From assembly GCF_900142205.1 (NCBI RefSeq), contig NZ_FRAA01000004.1, positions 407,136 to 471,135 on the forward strand: a stretch of DNA of 64,000 nt. Reading direction: 5' to 3'. This DNA is from Reichenbachiella agariperforans. GTDB lineage: Bacteria > Bacteroidota > Bacteroidia > Cytophagales > Cyclobacteriaceae. The notes under the pieces were generated by a model. It was not told where the DNA came from and did no database searches. It saw only the letters and a program-made list of their open reading frames with translations. Of this stretch, positions 18,026 through 28,133 are shown piece by piece; position 1 is the stretch's first letter; every line of letters starts with the position of its first letter. Position numbers and translations under genes: made by a program.

Positions 18026-18985
18026 TTACCATCCAGGCATTTCATCGCGTGTCACTATTCTTTTGTTCTTATATAATTTTTTGATGTCGTCTATCGAGTT
18101 GCTTTCCTTGACCAGCTCTGCCCATGGCATGAAGAAAATCCACCTAGGTTGAGCTTTGAGATGCGCCGACGTGGGCAGCTTAGAACACTCTCCGATGGCC
18201 ATGGGCTTGTCTCCCGCGATAGGCAAAATGTACTCATACCATTTTTGATCAAAACCCTGGTCATAAACATCAAAGGCAAATACGTCCCAGTATTCGTCTC
18301 CAGGATTGTACTCTTCAAAATCCCAACTCATGTCCTGCATGTCCCATACCCAGATGAGATTATCAAGCCCTTTCACATCCGTGAAATAATCATGTGTGAT
18401 ACGGTACAGCTTGGCAGTTCCCTCTGCTCCAGGACGTCCTCCCCACCAAAACAGCCCTTGGTTCATTTCGTGCAGCGGACGAAACATCGCGACCACTCCA
18501 TGGTCTTTTAGATCTTGCAAATACACTGCGATTTCGTCCATACGCTTTTTCCACGCCTGATTCAGTTTAGTACCGTCAGTTGTCAATTCTAGCCACTGCT
18601 CATCTGTCAGTTGGGCATTGAGCAGTCCTGGATCCCAGCCACATGGCTCACCCTGATCAGGAGGACATGCGTGCCACATGAGATTGATCATGGCACCATT
18701 GTCCCATTGCTCTTTGGCCTCTGCGATCATGGTAGCTCGCTCATCGATGTTGTCTTGCTGAAACAGGAAATCACCGCTCCATAGGGCAGGATACTTGCCA
18801 GTCGTTTCATAGATAAATTCTGTCCACCTATCTGGATCAGCATTGGGCTCTTTGTTGTGCTGACCCGCCAAAGTTTTCTTTCCAGATATTTCGTAGAGGT
18901 AGTCCATCACTTTTGACTTTTGTGCGGACATAGAGGATGCTACCAAGAGGAGCATCATGAGTAGGGTTATTTTTCCTTTGTTCAT
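18026..18985 (-). CDS. GH26 family beta-mannanase-like enzyme (single domain)
   Basis: 319 aa with a cleavable signal peptide (ends SSMSAQ) and no lipobox, so probably periplasmic or secreted. The GH26 TIM barrel fills the protein: LAGQHN near 40, NLMWHACPP near 101-109, FRPLHEMNQG with acid/base Glu173, WWGGRPG near 180-186, and IGECSKLP with nucleophile Glu266. It is a clear paralogue of the catalytic part of the next enzyme (19058-20749): the same blocks recur in the same order, including the shared ending DEMPGW/NEMPGW. Compared with it, this copy lacks the CBM and the sorting domain, so the two probably act in different compartments on the same polymer. Confidence 0.9.
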   Translation of the reverse strand: MNKGKITLLMMLLLVASSMSAQKSKVMDYLYEISGKKTLAGQHNKEPNADPDRWTEFIYETTGKYPALWSGDFLFQQDNIDERATMIAEAKEQWDNGAMINLMWHACPPDQGEPCGWDPGLLNAQLTDEQWLELTTDGTKLNQAWKKRMDEIAVYLQDLKDHGVVAMFRPLHEMNQGLFWWGGRPGAEGTAKLYRITHDYFTDVKGLDNLIWVWDMQDMSWDFEEYNPGDEYWDVFAFDVYDQGFDQKWYEYILPIAGDKPMAIGECSKLPTSAHLKAQPRWIFFMPWAELVKESNSIDDIKKLYKNKRIVTRDEMPGW

Positions 18986-19057
18986 TCTGTATTTTTATGG
19001 GAGGATAAGAGGTCGGGAACTAAAACAAAACCCAACCTCTCTCGCTCTGTCTATTTA

Positions 19058-20749
19058 TTACTTCTCCTTTAACAATTTGCCCGAAAGTATCTGCGTCGCA
19101 CTCACCAATCTAAAATGATATATCCCTGGTGCAATAGCAGCTCCGTGGCTATCTAAGCCTTTCCAGACTATAAAATCCTGCGCATCCCGTCTATCCGCTG
19201 CGGTGAACCTCCTCAGCTCACTGCCACTCATATCATAGATGCTTAGCTCAAAATCCCCCTCTCCCACCACTGGTATCCGTACTTGGTCACTGAATGGATT
19301 AGGGTATGCGCCCAATTCAAGGGTTAGATCTGTTTTTTCAGCTCTCCTTGCTCCGCTATTGGGAGTCAAGGACCACCAGTTAATATTCCAGCCACCAGTG
19401 AGGGCTTTGATTCCAAAGTTCTGCGTACCTGCGCTGAGGTTGACGGTCTGGTAAATAGTCGTCCATGACTGGTATCCACCCGTTGAAGGCACAGCGACAG
19501 AGCCATAAGACGCACCCCCAGCTTGCTCGAACTGAATCGTTCCTCCAGCTGAACTCGCTACGCGATAAGCTATCGTATAAGCACCCGAAGAAGGCACTGT
19601 GATGCTGTTGTAAGTCATCCAGTCTCCGTTATCGATCCATCCGACATTGAGATTTCCTCCACCGGGATCGCTCGTTGTTTCGGTCTGCACTCCGCTCATG
19701 TTGTCATAGTCCTCGGCTTGGATGTACTGTGTACCGCCTCCGCCTGATCCTCCATTTTGCCAAGTGCCTGTGCCATTCCAGCCAGGCATCTCGTTGAGTG
19801 TGAGCACACGGCTCGACCAGTAGATGTCTTGTATTTTTTGATTGCTATTCGCAGAAAATGTCAACTCAGACCAGCCCATAAAGAACGTCCACAAGGGCTG
19901 ATTGTTGAGCAAATTGACAGCAGGTAAATCTTCGCATTCTCCGATACCTATCGGTCTTCCGCCCGCTTTAGCCACCATGGCATTGTACTTGGCCGTGCTG
20001 TATCCCTGACCATCACTCCAATACATATCCATCGTCAGTACGTCCCAGTAGTTCCATCCCGGATCGTAGTTGTATAGATCGTTAGCCAGGCCGCTGTAGT
20101 CTTGCATGTTCCACACCCAAATCAGGTTTGACAACCCTTTCGTATTGGTCATATAGTCATGGGTGATTTGGTAAAGTCTCGCGGTACCATTTGCCCCAGG
20201 CCGTCCGCCCCACCAGAACATCCCTTGATTCATCTCGTGCAACGGTCTAAAGAAGACTTCCACCCCAGCATCTTCGAGTTGCTGCAGGTAATAGGCTACA
20301 TCATCCATGCGACTCTTCCAAGAATTGTTGATGGCAGTACCATCGGTAAGCAACTGATCCCACTCCCACTGACTCATCTGACTGAGCACACCATTTGAGT
20401 CCCAATAGCAAGGTTCTCCTTTGGCAGGGTTACAGGCGTGCCACATGATGTTGACCATCGCGCCATTGTTCCATTCTTGGATGGCCTGATCTATCATCGT
20501 TTGTCTGTTAGCAATTTCATTAGGTTCGAATTGAAAATCCGCACTGTACAAACCCGGCCATTGCCCGATAATCCCGTTGAGCTGCTGGCTGTAGCCATTC
20601 GGGTTAGCATTAGGTTGACGGTTGTGCATCCCACCTATCGTTTTCGTCCCTTGAATACTGTACAAATAATTCAGTGATTCAAAGGGTGTCTGCGCATTGA
20701 GCGTCAGACATAGTGGTATCAGTGCAATAAAAAGTTTTAATGCTTTCAT
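19058..20749 (-). CDS. GH26 mannanase with CBM6-like module and T9SS sorting domain
   Basis: 563 aa, secreted: signal peptide to about residue 19 (LTLNAQ), GH26 barrel about 20-325 with HEMNQG (acid/base Glu172) and GIGECEDLP (nucleophile Glu271), a Gly-rich linker (331-339), a CBM6-like beta-sandwich about 341-465 (YIQAEDYDNM, then VGWIDNGDWMTY and WNINWWSL), and a T9SS type A C-terminal domain from about 480 (LGAYPNPFSDQ, then APGIYHFRL, ending GKLLKEK). It should be exported across the outer membrane by type IX secretion and kept on the cell surface, where it would make the first cuts in mannan. Gaps are 162 bp upstream and 72 bp downstream. Confidence 0.92.
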   Translation of the reverse strand: MKALKLFIALIPLCLTLNAQTPFESLNYLYSIQGTKTIGGMHNRQPNANPNGYSQQLNGIIGQWPGLYSADFQFEPNEIANRQTMIDQAIQEWNNGAMVNIMWHACNPAKGEPCYWDSNGVLSQMSQWEWDQLLTDGTAINNSWKSRMDDVAYYLQQLEDAGVEVFFRPLHEMNQGMFWWGGRPGANGTARLYQITHDYMTNTKGLSNLIWVWNMQDYSGLANDLYNYDPGWNYWDVLTMDMYWSDGQGYSTAKYNAMVAKAGGRPIGIGECEDLPAVNLLNNQPLWTFFMGWSELTFSANSNQKIQDIYWSSRVLTLNEMPGWNGTGTWQNGGSGGGGTQYIQAEDYDNMSGVQTETTSDPGGGNLNVGWIDNGDWMTYNSITVPSSGAYTIAYRVASSAGGTIQFEQAGGASYGSVAVPSTGGYQSWTTIYQTVNLSAGTQNFGIKALTGGWNINWWSLTPNSGARRAEKTDLTLELGAYPNPFSDQVRIPVVGEGDFELSIYDMSGSELRRFTAADRRDAQDFIVWKGLDSHGAAIAPGIYHFRLVSATQILSGKLLKEK

Positions 20750-20911
20750 AATAGTTAATCATAGTAATTTGGTCTTTGTCCGAACCCTATTGATTCGGCT
20801 CATGCGTGTGTTAATCCATGACCGGTTTAGATCGCTCTTCCCGAAGGATCAAAAAGCAATGCAAGAGGTCTTTCATCACCAAAACCACTCATGGACATCA
20901 TTGTAGGCGTA

Positions 20912-22111
20912 CTATTGCACTGTAATCCCCTCGACTGCCTCATACATGTCAGGCAAGTCTGAACTAAATAGCATATAGTCGCTCTCATAGAATGTCACAA
21001 AGTCATTGGCAGAACTATGCCCTATCCATGGACCATAGTAGTGGTACCCAGACCCTGTCGGATCATACTTATTTCTCCACATCACGACAAGACTCACCCC
21101 CTTGCCATACATGGCAGACATGATCTCCTGTGTCCAATAATCCGTGTATTCTTTACCATCTTTTCTCACCCCTTCTATCCCGGTTTCGGTCACACCACAT
21201 GGTTTGAGTTTTTCTTTGGATAGCGTAGCGAGATTTCTAGAGTTGGTGGCAAGTGACTTGGTATTGGTACCGTGGTAGCTGTCCATCCCGATAAAATCGA
21301 CATAGTCATCTCCTGGCCACCTGTAGAGCAGATTGTCCACCGTGCCTTCACTATCTATCTGTGGCGAGATCGCAAAAATCAGATTATGTACACCCATTTC
21401 GAGTGTCAGATAGTCAACCGTAAACTTCCAAAAAGAGATAAATTCTTCCTGCGTCGTACAGCTGCTACCCCACCATGACCAACTCTGCGTGTGCTCGTGA
21501 TAGGGACGAAAAATGATCGGAATCAATTTCCCATTTTCATCCTTCAGACTCGTCACAAAAGTCGCCAATCTATCCAGCCACACTTTGTAAGTCATATTGA
21601 CTTCACTGCCCTCTTCTAAGATACCCTTGACGACCGTGTTGTCAGAGTTGTCCCACGAGTCTCCACCCGTTTTAGGGTTGTTGAGATGAAGGCAAGCTGT
21701 AATCACTTCTCCGCGCGCTCTTGCTTCCATGATCGTGCGTTTTCTATCATCATTGAGATCACTGGACAGATATCTTTCGTCCATGACCTCCGCAAAATCC
21801 ACACTGAATACGGCTGGGTAGTCACCACAGACTTCTTTGGTATCGGATCGTCCTGACTCTGCATACCATTCGCGACCGTAGAGCAAGTCATCGTGATGCC
21901 CAAACATCATTCCCCTACTTTGCACATCCCACAGGTTGGCATAGAGCGCTTTGGTCTCGTCCGTGGCACTCTTGTCTACCAACTGGAGCGTCACGGGTTC
22001 TACTGATCCACCATCCCCGTCTCCATCAGGATCGACGGTAGACTCATCTGTCGAGCAAGCCATCAAAAAGGCTGAAGCTAAGATCAAAAGGCTATAAGTA
22101 AACTTTGTCAT
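20912..22111 (-). CDS. GH26 beta-mannanase/mannobiohydrolase, lipoprotein
   Basis: Start chosen at 22111 because MTKFTYSLLILASAFLMAC is a standard lipoprotein signal (Cys19); an upstream start at 22159 would add 16 residues before it. About 400 aa. The GH26 barrel shows MMFGHHDD, GDYPAVFSVDFAE, IPIIFRPYHEHTQSWSWWG (acid/base Glu206) and CGVTETG (nucleophile Glu309). This is the ManA-like GH26 branch, distinct from the two paralogues downstream, which have HEMN and GEC forms. ManA of Bacteroides releases mannobiose, the unit the cytoplasmic epimerase needs. Acidic Asp/Gly residues just after the lipidated Cys may act as a surface-export signal. Confidence 0.93.
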   Translation of the reverse strand: MTKFTYSLLILASAFLMACSTDESTVDPDGDGDGGSVEPVTLQLVDKSATDETKALYANLWDVQSRGMMFGHHDDLLYGREWYAESGRSDTKEVCGDYPAVFSVDFAEVMDERYLSSDLNDDRKRTIMEARARGEVITACLHLNNPKTGGDSWDNSDNTVVKGILEEGSEVNMTYKVWLDRLATFVTSLKDENGKLIPIIFRPYHEHTQSWSWWGSSCTTQEEFISFWKFTVDYLTLEMGVHNLIFAISPQIDSEGTVDNLLYRWPGDDYVDFIGMDSYHGTNTKSLATNSRNLATLSKEKLKPCGVTETGIEGVRKDGKEYTDYWTQEIMSAMYGKGVSLVVMWRNKYDPTGSGYHYYGPWIGHSSANDFVTFYESDYMLFSSDLPDMYEAVEGITVQ

Positions 22112-22196
22112 ATCGGTGTTCTTCTTCGAGTAAATGTGAATAAAGCTAGCCTCCATCATATACGAAAATCATGATGGAGGCCTGCTTTCATATCGT

Positions 22197-23135
22197 TTAT
22201 TGTTTGGTCAAATCAATCCAAAACCTCCTCGGTTTCTTCACGAATTTGTCATAGTCACTGTAGATGTTGTCCCAGTCATCCGTACCATTGATATCAAAGG
22301 CCAGTGCTTGCTCTGTGGTCACTTTGGACAGTCCATTTCCGAGATCCTCAGTGCCTGCAGCCACCAACTCGGCTGTACTCGTACTCCCATCTGCGAAGGT
22401 GAAAATGATTCTATCCAAGGCGTAGTTTCGCTCCCAAGTACCCGCTGCTTTTGGCACAGTGCGGTAGAACGGGTTGACATCCGTCACAGGATCCAATACA
22501 TACTGAAAATCCGCATAGAGGCCATCAGCACCTTCATTGTTGGTAATGGCACCATAGGTATTTCCCTCGGCCGTAATCCCCGTCATCTCGAAAGTAAGCG
22601 TATTGTCTAGCTCTGCCTCTGGGCCACCCGTTTCAGGCCATATCCAAGGTTTTGATGTCATAGGCAATACGCCTCCGCCACCGTACTCTGGGCCCGTACC
22701 ACCATAGACGATCAAGTCCGTGATGTCATAGGTTCCTAGCAGAGTCTCTTCGAACGAAAAGACCTTGATGGTGTAGTCTCTGGACTTACCAGTAGGCGAT
22801 GTGACTGTCAACAGTGCAGTCTGATCGGAGTTCTCGAAATTGAGTGATTCGCCCTGCTCCACACTCGAGGTAGCCCCATAAGAAGTCTGAATACTCTGTA
22901 GCACGATATTGCTTAGATCAGGGATCTCACTGACATTGATCGTCAATTCGATCGTTCCCGTTGATTCATCTACTCTCGTGATCGTAGGTATCCCTACTTG
23001 GTTCTCAAATTTGAGATTGATGACACTACGTTCGTTGTTCCAATCACCCGCTTCGATATCTTCTAGCGGATCCTTGATACAGGCCATATTGGCCACTAGC
23101 AGTATACTGAAAAGTATATATGTTATCTTTTTCAT
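22197..23135 (-). CDS. SusE-position surface lipoprotein with DUF5018-like domain
   Basis: 312 aa, lipoprotein (lipobox VANMAC, Cys19). The N-terminal part (about 30-130) looks like a DUF5018/cadherin-like beta domain (VINLKFENQ, then TVTSPTGKSRDYTIKVFSF). The C-terminal part (about 135-312) is beta-rich with many Gly, Trp and Tyr (GPEYGGGGVLP, then WIWPETGG), ending RRFWIDLTKQ. It lies 25 bp after SusD and before the first GH26 gene, the place where PULs usually encode a surface glycan-binding protein. No catalytic motif is seen. Function as a mannan-binding protein is inferred from position and domain character only. Confidence 0.75.
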   Translation of the reverse strand: MKKITYILFSILLVANMACIKDPLEDIEAGDWNNERSVINLKFENQVGIPTITRVDESTGTIELTINVSEIPDLSNIVLQSIQTSYGATSSVEQGESLNFENSDQTALLTVTSPTGKSRDYTIKVFSFEETLLGTYDITDLIVYGGTGPEYGGGGVLPMTSKPWIWPETGGPEAELDNTLTFEMTGITAEGNTYGAITNNEGADGLYADFQYVLDPVTDVNPFYRTVPKAAGTWERNYALDRIIFTFADGSTSTAELVAAGTEDLGNGLSKVTTEQALAFDINGTDDWDNIYSDYDKFVKKPRRFWIDLTKQ

Positions 23136-23160
23136 ATTTAGTCTTTTTGATGTGCGCGAA

Positions 23161-24654
23161 TTATAGTCCTTGATTCAGGTCTATTTCTAACTGTGGGATA
23201 GGGTAAAAAGCGGCTTCTTCGTCGGTAATACCTGCAGCCTCATCTACCATCTCTGTGACTTTATTGATTCGACGTAGGTCATAGAGCCTGTTCCCCTCGA
23301 AAGCCAGTTCCCAGCTTCTCTCTTCTATAATCCTGTCTCTAAAGTCTACAACCGAAAGACCTGCCGGCAAATCACCCAATCCTGCTCTGTTTCTCACATA
23401 ATTGACCAAATCGTAAGCCTCTGCAGTCGGACCTACTGCCTCTGCATAGGTCAGTGCGATATCTGTATAGCGAATCAAGAACGGTCTCGTACTCGTCTTG
23501 TCCGCAATGAACTGCGGATCCACATATTTTCTACAAAAACGGTATGGAATTGCTCCTGGGAAAGCAGCTGATTCTACTCCATTTTCGTCATATACGGCAT
23601 CCACCAATAGCACCTGCCCTCTGGCATCTGCGCCATCATAGGTATTGTAAAAAGTCTCCTTGGTCTGGAAGACACTCCAGCCATCGTGCGACTTGTCGTA
23701 TGTCCCATCTCCATTGTCTATATAAATATCTCCTCCTGAGATGTATGGAATGAAAAGCTTAGAAATTTTGGAGTAATCTCCCTCTATCGCTCCCGTTCTA
23801 TCCATAGACATCAAAAAGATGTGCTCGGGACCTCTTGGGCTTTCTACATCATAGATATGCATCAGATCTGGATCAAACCCATAGGTCGCTTGATCATTGA
23901 GGACCTGACCAGAAAAATAAGCCGCACTATCATACAATGTCGCTGCATCCAAAGCCAAATCCGTGTACAGCGGTACACTGCTGGCTTTGGAAGACGCCAT
24001 ATAGATGTACGCTTTGGCTGCCAAAGCCTGTGCCGACACCTCATCTGCACGCCCTAGCGCTGGCAATACCTCTAACAACTCGATGGCTCTACGGCAGTCA
24101 CCAATAATCAAGTCATATAGCTCATCCAGGTCTTGTGCCATCGGTGCTGCAGTCTGTCCCAGTTCCGCGACGAGTTCCTTGTGCACAGGCACCAAACCGA
24201 AGTTTCTGACGAGGTTGAAGTAATTCCATGCTCTGAGGAAATAGGCCTCTCCCAAATATCTCTTCTGCGCATCAGCAGGAATGTCAGACGCAGGGATTGC
24301 TTCCAAAATACCGTTCGTTCTATTGATCGCGATGTAGGCGTATTTGAAGTAGTTGTACAAACTCCTGTTGTTAGAGAAGTTGTCTACAGTCCAATTGTTG
24401 AGCGCCTGAGCATCTGCTCCTTCGTCCGTTTTAGGTCCTACCTCATCGGTCGGCATATCTCCCAGCATGAACACACCTCTAGAATACTCTAGATAGGTCA
24501 ATGCGTCATAGGCATAACTAACTGCTGACTCAGCATCTGCTTCGGATTTATAAAAATTATCTTCTGAATAAAAACCATACGGCTCTTCGGTCAGATCGCA
24601 GCTATTGGCCATCAAAAGACCGAATAGTATGAATATATAATATCTAATTTTCAT
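23161..24654 (-). CDS. SusD/RagB family glycan-binding lipoprotein
   Basis: 497 aa, outer-membrane surface lipoprotein (lipobox LMANSC). It forms the lid of the SusC channel and binds incoming oligosaccharide. Family marks: EEPYGFYSEDNFYKSEADAE at the N-terminus (given in part as FYSEDNFYKSEADAE), the TPR-rich helical core with GEAYFLRAWNYFNLVRNFG, and the C-terminal LVNYVRNRAGL then RIIEERSWELAFEGNRLYDL block that ends nearly every SusD. The stop is followed in 25 bp by the SusE-position gene; the start lies 12 bp after the SusC stop. Ligand inferred to be manno-oligosaccharides from the neighbouring GH26 and GH130 genes. Confidence 0.96.
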   Translation of the reverse strand: MKIRYYIFILFGLLMANSCDLTEEPYGFYSEDNFYKSEADAESAVSYAYDALTYLEYSRGVFMLGDMPTDEVGPKTDEGADAQALNNWTVDNFSNNRSLYNYFKYAYIAINRTNGILEAIPASDIPADAQKRYLGEAYFLRAWNYFNLVRNFGLVPVHKELVAELGQTAAPMAQDLDELYDLIIGDCRRAIELLEVLPALGRADEVSAQALAAKAYIYMASSKASSVPLYTDLALDAATLYDSAAYFSGQVLNDQATYGFDPDLMHIYDVESPRGPEHIFLMSMDRTGAIEGDYSKISKLFIPYISGGDIYIDNGDGTYDKSHDGWSVFQTKETFYNTYDGADARGQVLLVDAVYDENGVESAAFPGAIPYRFCRKYVDPQFIADKTSTRPFLIRYTDIALTYAEAVGPTAEAYDLVNYVRNRAGLGDLPAGLSVVDFRDRIIEERSWELAFEGNRLYDLRRINKVTEMVDEAAGITDEEAAFYPIPQLEIDLNQGL

Positions 24655-24666
24655 CTTTGTCTTTCT

Positions 24667-27600
24667 TTAAAATGTAACATTCAAACCAAGTGTCCACTTT
24701 CTCAAACGCGGATATCCACCCCAGTAGCGACCATCCATTCCGACTTCTGGGTCATAGCTCTTGAACTTGGTGAAGGTGTAAAGATTGGATGCATTCATGT
24801 ACAATCTCGCCTTGATCTGCTTCGGTAGATTCATGGTATAGCCGAGGTTCACATTCTGTATTCTTACAAAAGACCCATCCTCGATCCACCAGTCTGACAC
24901 CTTGGTATTTCTACCATCCATCAACTTAGGGAAATCGTTAGTCGGATTGTCTGGTGTCCATCTCAGCGGCTGATTGCTCGGCTGGTTAAACGCCTGTGTG
25001 TTGTAGACATCATTGCCGAATACTCCGTTGAAAAAGATACTTGCATCGAAGTTTTTGTAGGACATATTTAGATTCAAACTGGCCATAAAATCAGGATTTG
25101 GATTTCCTATCAACACACGATCGTTTGTATCTATCACTCCGTCATCGTTGATATCGACATATTTGAACTCTCCTGACTGGGCTAGGTCTCCTTCAAGTCC
25201 TGCCTGTAGCCCCTCTTCCAAGGTCTGAACTATACCGTCCGTTTTGTATCCATAGAATACATTGGTCGGCTGACCGAGTGCGAGTATGTTTGGCGAAGCA
25301 CGGAATGCCTCGATGGAATTGCCCCAGACTCTGTATTGCATCCCTGAGTTAGGGTCAGTGATCACTCCTGTCTCTTCTGCTCTACCTAGATCCGTCACTT
25401 CGTTTCTATTTCTATAGTAGATCAAAGTCGCTCCAAATTGGAAATCTGTCGTCTCGATGATTTTTGCATCCAAAGTCAGCTCTACCCCTTTATTGGTAAT
25501 CGATCCGTCATTGATGGTCATCAGATCATAACCTGAGGATACGGGCAGATACCTGCTCTGTAAGAGATCATCTGTGTACTTTTCGTAGTAATCGAACGTC
25601 GCATGGAGCCTATTGTTGAACATCCCAAAGTCCACTCCAAAATCGACTTGCGCAGTAGTCTCCCATCTCAAATCGGGGCTGGGCATACCTCCCCACAACA
25701 CTTCGATACCATCCTGACCTGTAGTGCCTACCTGTCTACCTGGCCCGATCGCTGTGATCCATTGGCCATCGTTGTAGTAGTTGCTCACGCCAAATCTACT
25801 GAGGGTCTCATAAGGACTAACTCCTTGGTTACCCGAAATACCATAACTGGCTCTGAATTTCAACTCATCGAATAGGTTGAGTCCTCTGATGAAACTCTCC
25901 TCATGGGCTTTCCAACTGATCGCTCCTGAAGGGAAAAATGCCCATTTGTTGTTTGCACCGAACTTAGAAGATCCATCTGCTCTCGACGTGAACGTGAAGA
26001 GATACTTGTTGTTGAAAGTATAGTTGGCTCTAAAAATACCAGAGGCCAACTCCCACTCATTGTAGCCATTGGTAACCGTATTTCTCTCAGGGTTACCTGC
26101 TTCGAGGCTCTCATTTTTCAAGATTTCATTCACAAAATCGAATGCACCTAGATTCGAAGTTCGTACCACACTTTTTTGATACGAGTGACCTAGTGTCACG
26201 CCAAACTCATGTCTACCCAGTGCCTTGTTGTAGTTCAAGAAAGACTCTGAGACGAGGTTGTTTTCCGACCAGTTATTGATATGTGCTGCGCCGTTGTTGA
26301 ACTGTCCCGATTGGGTATAGACTTTTGGGAAGTACTGATCATCCACTGAATTACCATACTTGTAGTTGAACCTCGACGTGAATGTCAGCGTAGGAATGAT
26401 CTTCCACTGCATATCCACAAATGAGATCACATCCAGACTTTTTGATTTGTTTAGCTGATTGTCTGTGATCGCCACGGGATGACCGAAATCATTGTTGCCT
26501 GACAAGAAATAGCTCCCATCCTCATTGTAGACTGGGAATAATGGATTTCTCCAATAGGCCAAACCTCCGTTATTGTTTCGCTCGCCTCTCGTCAAAATGT
26601 TAGAAAAGGTGACTTTCAGGTTATCAAATACCTTGTGACTGATATTGAGATTATAATTGTATTTGGTATAATCATTTTCGATATACATCCCCTTGTCGGT
26701 GAAGTAGTTTCCGCTCAGATTGAAATTGGTTTTCTCGTTAGAGCTGGAGATCGTCAGCGTAGTGTTATTAGACACTGGTGCGTCTCTAAACGTAATGTCA
26801 TCCCATCGTGTATTGTGCGGCCAAGAACCATCAGAGAGTTCCTCCACAGATGGGTAGTAGACACCATTCACGGTCTGCCCAATATATAACGGTGGAAAAC
26901 CACCATTGATACGCGACTCATTGTTGAGCTGAGTCATCAGTACTGGGTCTCTCCATAGGTTGAGATCAGAGGTAAACTCTGATACAGTCACCTGCTGTCT
27001 GAGGCTAATGTGTGTTTCGCCATCCGCAGCCTTGCGTGTCGTCACAATGATCACCCCATTGGCTCCTCTGGAACCGTAGATCGCAGATGCAGATGCATCC
27101 TTGAGTACCTCTACAGATTCGATATCCGCGGGGTTAATCTGTGTCAAATTTCCAGCTCCGCCAATCGGAAAACCATCTACTACTACGAGCGGATCATTCG
27201 AACCACTCAATGTACTGTTTCCTCTGATTCGTACCGTAGAACTCGCACCTGGCTCCTGTGAGTTGCTGATAATCTGAAGACCCGCTGCACGTCCTTGGAG
27301 TACTCCCTCTACAGAGCTAGACGGTATGTCTTTGACCTCCTTCAACTTCACCTGAGTGACAGATCCTGTCAAATCAGCTTTCTTAACCGAACCGTACCCT
27401 ACTACTACGATCTCATCGAGACTGGTAAAGTCTGGTTCCAATAGCACGCTAATAGTAGACCTGCCTGATACTTGCACTTCTTGACTTACATATCCGACAA
27501 AAGAAACCACTAGCGCAGCACTCTCCGACACATTGATCGTAAACTTACCATCCAGGTCGGTGACTGTACCGACTGTAGTGCCCTTTGCCAAAACAGTAGC

Positions 27601-28053
27601 ACCAGGTAGTGGCTCTCCTGTTTCGTCAGAGACTGTTCCCGTGACTGTAATGTCTACATTGATAGACTCGGTCACTTTGGGTAGGCGCTCCTCAGAACTT
27701 ACGTTTTTGATGGTAATGATCTCATTGATTCGACGCAATGAAACTCTAGACTGAACAGAAATCTCCTTGAGCAAGGCGCTCATATTCCATTCGCCCTTAG
27801 ATAGACTCACTTTTTTGTTTCTCAACTCTTTTTTAGAGTACGCAAAAGTAAATTCGCTAGCGCTTTCGACTTCTGTCAAAAGCCCCAATAAACTATTCCC
27901 TTCATAGTTTACTTCGACCGTTATCTCACTGAGAGCATAACGCTGAGCTGACGACTCATTGGCAAGTGCCATCGTCAGCGAGCAACACAATATGGTCGCG
28001 TATACTGCAACTTTTGTCATGCTAATAATAATTTTTAGTAGCCTTTCATGCAT
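24667..28053 (-). CDS. SusC/RagA TonB-dependent transporter with STN signalling domain
   Basis: 1128 aa, outer-membrane barrel that imports oligosaccharides using TonB energy. Order seen: signal peptide (to about 36), STN domain (about 42-116; VNYEGNSLLGLL, then FTFAYSKKEL), carboxypeptidase-like beta-sandwich (about 132-210; TGTVSDETGEPLPGATV), TonB box region (DEIVVVGYG), plug domain (about 218-340; GRAAGLQIISNSQEPGA, then IRGNSTLSGSNDPLVVVDG), and a 22-stranded barrel to LGLNVTF. The STN domain is the part that contacts FecR in cell-surface signalling; FecR and its ECF sigma factor are the next two genes upstream, so substrate binding probably triggers transcription of the run. Confidence 0.97.
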   Translation of the reverse strand: MHERLLKIIISMTKVAVYATILCCSLTMALANESSAQRYALSEITVEVNYEGNSLLGLLTEVESASEFTFAYSKKELRNKKVSLSKGEWNMSALLKEISVQSRVSLRRINEIITIKNVSSEERLPKVTESINVDITVTGTVSDETGEPLPGATVLAKGTTVGTVTDLDGKFTINVSESAALVVSFVGYVSQEVQVSGRSTISVLLEPDFTSLDEIVVVGYGSVKKADLTGSVTQVKLKEVKDIPSSSVEGVLQGRAAGLQIISNSQEPGASSTVRIRGNSTLSGSNDPLVVVDGFPIGGAGNLTQINPADIESVEVLKDASASAIYGSRGANGVIIVTTRKAADGETHISLRQQVTVSEFTSDLNLWRDPVLMTQLNNESRINGGFPPLYIGQTVNGVYYPSVEELSDGSWPHNTRWDDITFRDAPVSNNTTLTISSSNEKTNFNLSGNYFTDKGMYIENDYTKYNYNLNISHKVFDNLKVTFSNILTRGERNNNGGLAYWRNPLFPVYNEDGSYFLSGNNDFGHPVAITDNQLNKSKSLDVISFVDMQWKIIPTLTFTSRFNYKYGNSVDDQYFPKVYTQSGQFNNGAAHINNWSENNLVSESFLNYNKALGRHEFGVTLGHSYQKSVVRTSNLGAFDFVNEILKNESLEAGNPERNTVTNGYNEWELASGIFRANYTFNNKYLFTFTSRADGSSKFGANNKWAFFPSGAISWKAHEESFIRGLNLFDELKFRASYGISGNQGVSPYETLSRFGVSNYYNDGQWITAIGPGRQVGTTGQDGIEVLWGGMPSPDLRWETTAQVDFGVDFGMFNNRLHATFDYYEKYTDDLLQSRYLPVSSGYDLMTINDGSITNKGVELTLDAKIIETTDFQFGATLIYYRNRNEVTDLGRAEETGVITDPNSGMQYRVWGNSIEAFRASPNILALGQPTNVFYGYKTDGIVQTLEEGLQAGLEGDLAQSGEFKYVDINDDGVIDTNDRVLIGNPNPDFMASLNLNMSYKNFDASIFFNGVFGNDVYNTQAFNQPSNQPLRWTPDNPTNDFPKLMDGRNTKVSDWWIEDGSFVRIQNVNLGYTMNLPKQIKARLYMNASNLYTFTKFKSYDPEVGMDGRYWGGYPRLRKWTLGLNVTF

Positions 28054-28084
28054 AAAATAATAATTTAGTAGTTAATTAATGTTA

Positions 28085-28129
28085 CCAGAGAGCCGAGATC
28101 CTTTCCCCAAAGTGCACTTGGCTCTCTCC
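28085..28129 (-). promoter_or_regulatory. Stem-loop between fecR and susC
   Basis: AGAGAGCC (28087-28094) pairs with GGCTCTCT (28120-28127). In the minus (transcribed) direction no T-run follows, so it looks less like a terminator than a stabilising or processing hairpin ahead of susC. It would separate low regulator from high transporter expression. Confidence 0.45.
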
Positions 28130-28133
28130 TTTT

